From Saprospiraceae bacterium (GTDB lineage Bacteria > Bacteroidota > Bacteroidia > Chitinophagales > Saprospiraceae): 6,816 bases of DNA. This document shows positions 1 to 5,137 of this stretch, piece after piece. The notes below the pieces were generated by a model, which did no database searches, was not told the DNA's origin, and saw only the letters and a list, made by a program, of their open reading frames with translations. A program made the translations under genes and the position numbers. The DNA lies in the NCBI GenBank assembly GCA_020437045.1, contig JAGQWV010000588.1:1-6816 (forward strand), written 5' to 3'. Position 1 is the stretch's first letter, and the number at the start of each line of letters is the position of its first letter.

Positions 1-2480
1 ATGTTACGCATCACCTTAATTCCTTCGCCCATTGTGTAACCATCGGCAAGACCCGCACTTTCTGTTGCAGCGATATAGCGATTGTACCGGTACAATGCGG
101 GTGGATTTGATTCCTCACTCAACTTTACCAGATTACTCATCTGGATAATTTCTCCCTCATTATTCCGGACATATAATTTACTGAGATCACTGGGTTCGTC
201 GCGGTTTATCCTGCTTGCTTCACCAATGACTTCATATTGTTTACCATCCCGGATAAAGTATCCAAAACGTTGCCCTCCAAAATACAACTGTAGGGTCTCC
301 GCAACATCGCGTACCGTGACACCGAGGCTAAGCGCTTTCTGTCGGTCTATTTCTACATGGAGTTCCGGTTTATTAAATTTGAGATCAAGGTCTGTTACCG
401 AAAAAGCTGGATTCTGTTCGGCCAGTTCCATAAACTGGGGAATCACATCTTTTAATTTTTGAAAATTAGGAGCCTGAATAACAAATTGAATGGGTAATCC
501 TCGCAAACTTCGACTGACGTTAATCGTCTGTTCCTGAGCTAAAAATGAACGGGCATAATTTAATTTGCTGATTTTAGGATATAATGATTTAACAATTTCA
601 TCCTGACTTCGCACCCGTTCTTCCGGTTCTACTAAGGAAAGAAAAACAAAGGCTGAATTTGCTGCCGTTGAAGCAGCAAATCCTGGGGATGTCACGGAGA
701 TGTATGCTTTTTTTTCGGAGAGTGCATCAAGAATTGATAATACATCCCGCACGTAGTGATCCATTACTTCATAAGAAGTCCCTTCCGGGGCGGTAGATAT
801 CACCCTAAAGCCGCTCTTGTCTTCCATTGGGGCCAGTTCGGTGGGTAACACTTTTGCTAACTGATAGATACCCACGATGATGATGGCAGTGATGATCCAG
901 GCTAACCAACGCACCTTCATAAAGGCCTTCAAAGATCTATTATAGACATTCGTCAGGCCAACAAAAAAACCTTCTGTAAACCGGTATAATACGTTATGTC
1001 GTTCTCTATTTTTAAGAAACCGGGAAGACATCATGGGCGTCAGCGAAAGGGAGACAATACTCGAGATGACGACTGCTCCGGCAACGACAATACCAAATTC
1101 ACGGAACAGTCTACCAGTCAGCCCTTGCAGAAATATAATGGGTAAGAAGACGGCAACCAGCGTGATAGTTGTAGCGATGATGGCGAAATAAATTTCTTTG
1201 GATCCAGCGTGAGCAGCTTCTATGGGATTCTCACCGTCCTCCACCCGTCGATAAATATTTTCCATCACTACGATGGCATCATCGACCACTAGACCAGTCG
1301 CCAATACAATTGCCAGTAGTGTTAATATATTGATGGAAAAGCCAAAAATATACATGATGAAAAAAGACCCAATTAAGGAGATGGGAATGGCCAGAATGGG
1401 TATGAGGGTAGTTCTCCAGTCACGGAGAAAAAGGAAGATGACCAACAAGACCAGACCGAAGGCAATAATGATTGTGTCTTCTACTTCTTCCACAGCTTTG
1501 CGAATGGATAAAGTCTGATCGAAGGCATAACCCAAAATAAGGTCTGGGGGAAGTTCTACTTTTATTTGCTCGACCCTTTTGTAGATTTCATCGGCGATTT
1601 CGATATAATTCGATCCTGGTAGCGGAGTGACGGCACATCCAACCATGGGTAAAATCCCATTACCCCTCAAGAGTGTTCTCAGATTCTGGGGTGAGTAGCT
1701 GACCTCAGCTATATCCTTTAATAACACCGTAACGCCGTCCATCTCTCTGACGACCATCTGGTCAAATTCATCCGGCGTATTCAAACGGCCAAAGGTTCGA
1801 ATGGTCAATTCTGTTCGTTCGCCTTCAATCATTCCGGAGGGAAGTTCCAGGTTTTGCTGATTGAGGGCATTTCTGACATCGAGAGGAGTTAGGTTGTACG
1901 CAGATAATTTGGCAGGATCCATGCTGATCCTGATGGCATATTTTTTTTCCCCCCAAATATTAATACGCGAAACACCGGGTATGGTCTGTAATCTTTCCTT
2001 TACAACGTTTGTAGCGATTTCAGTAAGGCCCAACAAATCTCTTTTGTCACTTTGAATAGTCAGGGCTAGTAAAAATGTCGTAGCATCTGCTTTGGTGATA
2101 ATGGGGGGTTCAGCATCGGGAGGAAGTAATCTTTGTGCTAGCCCAACCTTGTCCCTCACATCGTTTGCTGCTACTTCCAGGTCCACGCCGACATCAAATT
2201 CAACGGTTATCGTACTTCGCCCGTCCGTACTGGTCGACGTCAAACTGGACACACCGGCTATACCATTTAGACTTTCTTCGAGTGGTTCGGTAATTTGTGA
2301 CTCAATCACATTGGAGTTAGCTCCCACATAGTTGGTACTAACGGTGATTACCGGAGGATCAACCGAGGGATAGTCACGAAGCCCAAGATAGGTGTAGCCG
2401 ATCACCCCAAAAAGCATGATCGTAATCGAAATGACGGTGGCCAGTACCGGACGGTTTATACTTGTTGAAGCTAAAGACAT
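1..2480 (-). CDS. RND superfamily efflux pump, HAE1/AcrB-like inner-membrane permease (C-terminus cut off by window edge)
   Basis: Proton-driven exporter of the inner membrane that, with a periplasmic adaptor and an outer-membrane channel, expels hydrophobic or amphiphilic compounds. The frame is open from ATG at 2480 to the left edge, 826 residues. Translation gives the family order: TM1 near residues 11-31 (after N-terminal MSLASTSINRPVLATVIS), first porter region to about 335, TM2 336-352 followed by LFLRDWR, TM3 359-379, TM4 385-406, TM5 about 432-451, TM6 about 463-482, TM7 about 528-545, then the second porter region. TM4 contains GLVVDDAIVVMENI with D400 and D401, matching the proton-relay pair Asp407/Asp408 of AcrB. 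HAE1 pumps are usually about 1030-1050 residues, so roughly 200 residues, including the last five membrane helices, are missing. I see no frameshift or stop. The start lies 2 bases after the adaptor stop, so translation is probably coupled; no Shine-Dalgarno is visible. HAE1 rather than heavy-metal (HME) type is favoured by the DD motif; the substrate cannot be read from sequence. Confidence 0.96.
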   Translation of the reverse strand, partial: MSLASTSINRPVLATVISITIMLFGVIGYTYLGLRDYPSVDPPVITVSTNYVGANSNVIESQITEPLEESLNGIAGVSSLTSTSTDGRSTITVEFDVGVDLEVAANDVRDKVGLAQRLLPPDAEPPIITKADATTFLLALTIQSDKRDLLGLTEIATNVVKERLQTIPGVSRINIWGEKKYAIRISMDPAKLSAYNLTPLDVRNALNQQNLELPSGMIEGERTELTIRTFGRLNTPDEFDQMVVREMDGVTVLLKDIAEVSYSPQNLRTLLRGNGILPMVGCAVTPLPGSNYIEIADEIYKRVEQIKVELPPDLILGYAFDQTLSIRKAVEEVEDTIIIAFGLVLLVIFLFLRDWRTTLIPILAIPISLIGSFFIMYIFGFSINILTLLAIVLATGLVVDDAIVVMENIYRRVEDGENPIEAAHAGSKEIYFAIIATTITLVAVFLPIIFLQGLTGRLFREFGIVVAGAVVISSIVSLSLTPMMSSRFLKNRERHNVLYRFTEGFFVGLTNVYNRSLKAFMKVRWLAWIITAIIIVGIYQLAKVLPTELAPMEDKSGFRVISTAPEGTSYEVMDHYVRDVLSILDALSEKKAYISVTSPGFAASTAANSAFVFLSLVEPEERVRSQDEIVKSLYPKISKLNYARSFLAQEQTINVSRSLRGLPIQFVIQAPNFQKLKDVIPQFMELAEQNPAFSVTDLDLKFNKPELHVEIDRQKALSLGVTVRDVAETLQLYFGGQRFGYFIRDGKQYEVIGEASRINRDEPSDLSKLYVRNNEGEIIQMSNLVKLSEESNPPALYRYNRYIAATESAGLADGYTMGEGIKVMRN

Positions 2481-2482
2481 GA

Positions 2483-3565
2483 CTAATTAAGATGCGTATT
2501 GTAATCAATTACCTGGCCTGCTTGAACCGGCATATTCTGACTAATGGATAACAATCCACTCACGATAACGGTGTCACCCGGTTGAATTCCGGATATAATT
2601 TCTATCATTGTATTTTTGCGATCACCGGTAGCTACATTTCGTTCATCGACCTTTCCTTCCTTGATCACAAAAACCTTCTGCCCATCAATAACCGGAACCA
2701 CCGCATCACTGGGCAGCATGATCGCATGTTCATTAACTCCGGTGATGACTTCCACCTTAGCAAAATTTCCGGGTTTTAGAGTCCCTGCCGGATTGGCACA
2801 ACGAGCTCTTACTTTAAATGAGCGGGTGGAAGGTGTAATTTCCGTTGAGGTAGCATATATAGTCGCATCAAAAGGTTTTTCGAAGCCCACGATAGAAAAG
2901 GTAACCTTTTGCCCTACCTTGATTTGTTGCATAAATTTTTCTGGAATATCAAACTCCAGTTTTAAGGGATTTGTTTGTTGCAATTCTACAATAGACTGGC
3001 TAGGACTCACATAGGCGCCAAGACTTAAATTACGTAGACCGACAATGCCCGAAAAGGGAGCTCGAACTCCTGTCTTGGCAATTTGCACTTGTGTGATTTT
3101 AATGTCTGCCTGGATCTGCTCCCGGGCATTCTGCAGACGTTCGAATTCATCCTGAGGAATGGCATCGATTTTTCTCAATTCCTGGGCTCGCTCTTCCTCC
3201 CTGATAGCCATCGTTTCCTGAACTTTTTGCTTTGCTAATTGAGCCTTAAGTTCTTCATCATCAATTTTTGCCAGTAATGAACCTTCTTTTACATAGGAGG
3301 ATTCGTTAAAATTAAGTTGAATGAGTTTTCCTGATCTGTCCGGAGCTATTTGTACCAATTCATTTGAAAGCAATGATCCGGTGGCATTGATAATGTTCTC
3401 CAATTTACTTTCTACGGCAACAAAAACATCAACAGTTATACCTTTGGACACCGGTGCAGGTGGCGAAGAGGCTGTTTCGTCAGGTTTATCCTTTGTTGAG
3501 CAACCTAAGCCAAGGATCACTATTATGGCAAATAGAATCACTGCCAGGGTTTTCGTTCGTTTCAT
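2483..3565 (-). CDS. RND efflux periplasmic adaptor (membrane fusion protein, HlyD/AcrA family), probable lipoprotein
   Basis: Complete 360-residue adaptor that would link the adjacent RND pump to an outer-membrane channel. The N-terminus has basic residues (MKRTKT), a hydrophobic run (7-21) and Cys22 in LGLGC followed by Ser, a type II signal peptide, although Gly rather than Leu sits at -3 of the lipobox. A Pro/Ser-rich linker follows (about 30-40). The biotinyl-lipoyl-like domain is split: first half about 65-103 (YVKEGSLLAKIDD), second half about 160-192 (VRAPFSGIVG, the most recognisable adaptor motif). Between them, 103-160 is a charged Glu/Lys/Gln-rich alpha-helical hairpin, short as in AcrA-type rather than HlyD-type adaptors. 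The beta-barrel spans about 198-275 and the membrane-proximal domain about 278-350 (IMLPSDAVVPVIDGQKVFV). The stop TAG at 2485-2483 is 2 bases from the pump ATG, so they form one operon with the adaptor first. No Shine-Dalgarno precedes the start; the start is chosen because it gives the full signal peptide. Family is certain; transported compound is unknown. Confidence 0.96.
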   Translation of the reverse strand: MKRTKTLAVILFAIIVILGLGCSTKDKPDETASSPPAPVSKGITVDVFVAVESKLENIINATGSLLSNELVQIAPDRSGKLIQLNFNESSYVKEGSLLAKIDDEELKAQLAKQKVQETMAIREEERAQELRKIDAIPQDEFERLQNAREQIQADIKITQVQIAKTGVRAPFSGIVGLRNLSLGAYVSPSQSIVELQQTNPLKLEFDIPEKFMQQIKVGQKVTFSIVGFEKPFDATIYATSTEITPSTRSFKVRARCANPAGTLKPGNFAKVEVITGVNEHAIMLPSDAVVPVIDGQKVFVIKEGKVDERNVATGDRKNTMIEIISGIQPGDTVIVSGLLSISQNMPVQAGQVIDYNTHLN

Positions 3566-3684
3566 ATCGCGTTCATTTGGACCGGACCACCTTTTTTGAG
3601 TGATAGATTATATTACTCAGAATCGTCATACGATCTGATTACAAATATGCAGTTATCCTTACAGAAGAATGCATTAATTTTCAT

Positions 3685-3719
3685 AACATGATATGTTAAA
3701 CAGTATGCTTTATGCTGTT
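3685..3719. repeat. Two adjacent short inverted repeats upstream of the adaptor-pump operon, possible operator
   Basis: Positions 3685-3697 read AACAT-GAT-ATGTT, a perfect 5-base inverted repeat with 3-base centre. One base later, 3699-3719 is bounded by AACAG and CTGTT and contains the direct repeat TATGCT-T-TATGCT (3704-3716). They lie 120-154 bases upstream of the adaptor start in an otherwise unassigned gap, a plausible place for a regulator site or promoter of the efflux operon. No regulator gene is visible in the window, and arms this short arise by chance in AT-rich DNA, so the regulatory role is an inference. Confidence 0.3.
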
Positions 3720-3757
3720 GTTTACCGATGAAACGAAAATGCCTAGACAGACAGAAG

Positions 3758-3781
3758 ATTACGGAAAATAGTTCCGGTAAT
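3758..3781 (-). terminator. Imperfect inverted repeat just downstream of the aminotransferase, possible transcription terminator
   Basis: On the minus strand the sequence reads ATTAC-C-GGAA, a short A/T-rich loop, then TTCC-GTAAT: a nine-pair stem with one bulged C. It begins 19 bases after the aminotransferase stop codon, the expected position for a transcript end. There is no clean U-tract after the stem (CTTCTGTCTG follows), so it is not a textbook intrinsic terminator and may instead be a 3' end stabiliser or a chance palindrome. Confidence 0.35.
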
Positions 3782-3800
3782 GATCTACTGGGTTGACGAT

Positions 3801-4937
3801 CTAACGGGGGTTTGTGACTTCACTCAATGTATCCGCAAATGTCTTTATGGTCCGGTCAACATTTTTTAGTTTATCCAAACCAAATAAACCTACTCTAAAG
3901 GTCTGAAAGCTGGGTGGTTCATCACATTGCAGTGGTACCCCGGCCGCAATTTGCAGACCACATTCCTTAAATTTTTTCCCTGATTTGATGTCCGGATCAT
4001 CGGTATAACTTACAACAACACCCGGAGCCTGATATCCTTCACCCGCGACGCTTTTAAAGCCAAAGGACTCAAGGAGAGTGCGTATTCCTCGACCAAGTTC
4101 TTCCTGTTTAAGTTTTGTCTCCTTCAACCCAAAATCTACTGTCTGCAACATCACATCCCGAAACGCTCTCAACGCATCTGTCGGCATCGTTGCATGGTAT
4201 GCATGGCCTCCCTTTTCATAAGCTTCCATAATTTGGTGCCACTTTTTAAGGTCGCAGGCAAAACTGGTACTGGTAGTAGAAGGCAGCATTTCCATCGCCT
4301 TTGCACTGAGCATGACCAAGCCACTACTGGGAGGTCCACTCCATCCTTTCTGCGGGGCGCTGATCAGTACGTCCACACCAATCTTTTTCATATCAATCCA
4401 GATCGTGCCGGATGCGATGCAATCCAGGACAAATAAACCACCATATTCATGGACCGCTTCCGCAACCTGTCTCAAGTAATCTTCTGGTAATATCATCCCG
4501 GAAGAGGTCTCTACATGAGGGGCAAACACTAAATCCGGTTTGTCCTTTTTTATAGTATCGAGGACCTCGTCAAGGGTTGGGGGCGTAAAAGCAGGGGTAT
4601 TAGAATGATCGGAAGGACGGGCTTTCAATACCCGATGGGAAGCGGGAATTTTTCCCACATCAAAAATTTGGGACCAGCGAAAGCTGAACCAGCCATTGCG
4701 AATAACTAGACAATTTTTACCGGTGGCAAATTGTCTGGCAACAGCTTCCATGCCATATGTGCCACCACCGGGTACGACAACAACGGCATCTGCTTGATAT
4801 ACTTTTTTCAAATTTACGGAGATGTCATTCATCACCTTTTGAAATACGGCAGACATATGATTTAGGGAGCGATCGGTATAGACGACGGAATATTCCAGCA
4901 GTCCATCGGGATCAACATTAGATAGCAATCCTGGCAT
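3801..4937 (-). CDS. Class V PLP-dependent aminotransferase, alanine/serine-glyoxylate aminotransferase-like
   Basis: Complete 378-residue cytoplasmic enzyme of PLP fold type I, of the class V group that includes alanine-glyoxylate and serine-glyoxylate aminotransferases (COG0075-like). Visible landmarks in order: PGGGTYGMEA (56-65), the phosphate-binding loop; HVETSSG (141-147), the characteristic H-x-E-T-S-[ST]-G motif; FVLDCIASG (169-177) with D172 expected to pair with the pyridine nitrogen; SAPQKGWSGPP (193-203) with K197 expected to form the Schiff base with PLP; and FRVGLFG (347-353), whose R348 corresponds to the arginine that binds the substrate carboxylate. Length is normal for the family and all key residues are present, so it should be active. 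The ATG at 4937 gives an N-terminus (MPGLLSNVDPDGLLEYSVVY) that reaches the substrate-loop region, so I keep it. No Shine-Dalgarno is visible. The adaptor gene lies 235 bases downstream on the same strand, and the protease gene is divergent. The amino donor and acceptor are not determined; glyoxylate, pyruvate or another oxo-acid are possible. Confidence 0.93.
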   Translation of the reverse strand: MPGLLSNVDPDGLLEYSVVYTDRSLNHMSAVFQKVMNDISVNLKKVYQADAVVVVPGGGTYGMEAVARQFATGKNCLVIRNGWFSFRWSQIFDVGKIPASHRVLKARPSDHSNTPAFTPPTLDEVLDTIKKDKPDLVFAPHVETSSGMILPEDYLRQVAEAVHEYGGLFVLDCIASGTIWIDMKKIGVDVLISAPQKGWSGPPSSGLVMLSAKAMEMLPSTTSTSFACDLKKWHQIMEAYEKGGHAYHATMPTDALRAFRDVMLQTVDFGLKETKLKQEELGRGIRTLLESFGFKSVAGEGYQAPGVVVSYTDDPDIKSGKKFKECGLQIAAGVPLQCDEPPSFQTFRVGLFGLDKLKNVDRTIKTFADTLSEVTNPR

Positions 4938-5137
4938 TGGTTAGAACTTTACAATGATTAAAATTAGCTGGTGGGGAAGATAAAGAATATTGAATAAAAT
5001 CTGCTGCTAATGCAAGGAGAAGAACCTTTTTCCAAAGGTTATTTTGAGGGAAGGGTCTTGCGAAAAAGAATTTAAAGACAGAAGCGAATTTGCGTTACTA
5101 TTCTTTTATATTCAGGCTTCAAAATCTCAAAAATCCA
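4938..5137. promoter_or_regulatory. Divergent promoter region between aminotransferase and M36 protease genes
   Basis: These 200 bases separate two genes that point away from each other, so both promoters must lie here unless either is transcribed from within its neighbour. No full Bacteroidota promoter pattern is evident: TTTG at 5089-5092 has no -7 element at the right distance, and TATTTTG at 5040-5046 is one base short of TAnnTTTG. Both start codons lack a Shine-Dalgarno sequence. The hairpin at 5023-5040 lies near the middle. Confidence 0.55.
5023..5040. repeat. Perfect 7-bp hairpin in the divergent intergenic region
   Basis: AACCTTT, loop TTCC, AAAGGTT: seven perfect pairs with a four-base loop, in the 200-base gap between the divergent aminotransferase and protease genes. 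It lies 98 bases before the protease ATG and 86 bases before the aminotransferase ATG. It could be an operator for either gene, a leader-RNA hairpin, or a weak terminator-like element (ATTTTG follows on the plus strand). The sequence alone does not decide. Confidence 0.4.

Larger units (their letters stand above)
3566..3800. other. Intergenic region between aminotransferase and adaptor genes
   Basis: This 235-base AT-rich gap has no convincing open reading frame on either strand. It should hold the end of the aminotransferase transcript and the promoter of the efflux operon. I looked for the Bacteroidota promoter pattern (TTTG, about 19 bases, TAnnTTTG) on the minus strand and found no good match; CATATTTG at about 3644-3651 is only a near match to the -7 element with no partner. 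The inverted repeats in it are listed separately. Confidence 0.6.

Noticed and set aside
82..462. Plus-strand open frame of 126 codons
   Set aside because: It is antisense to the pump gene, whose frame gives a continuous, recognisable RND protein through the region; the plus-strand translation is low-complexity Ser/Arg-rich and resembles no family.
2616..3014. Plus-strand open frame of 132 codons
   Set aside because: It lies wholly antisense to the adaptor gene, which shows full domain order and motifs there; the same holds for plus-strand frames at 1273-1518, 1861-2055, 2092-2331, 2582-2779 and 3321-3599.
3566..3800. Small RNA, riboswitch or tRNA in the intergenic gaps
   Set aside because: Neither this gap nor 4938-5137 shows a tRNA cloverleaf, a recognisable riboswitch core or a strong hairpin plus U-tract; only short isolated palindromes are present.
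4194..4436. Plus-strand open frame of 80 codons
   Set aside because: It is antisense to the catalytic core of the aminotransferase, including the PLP lysine region, and has no independent coding signal.
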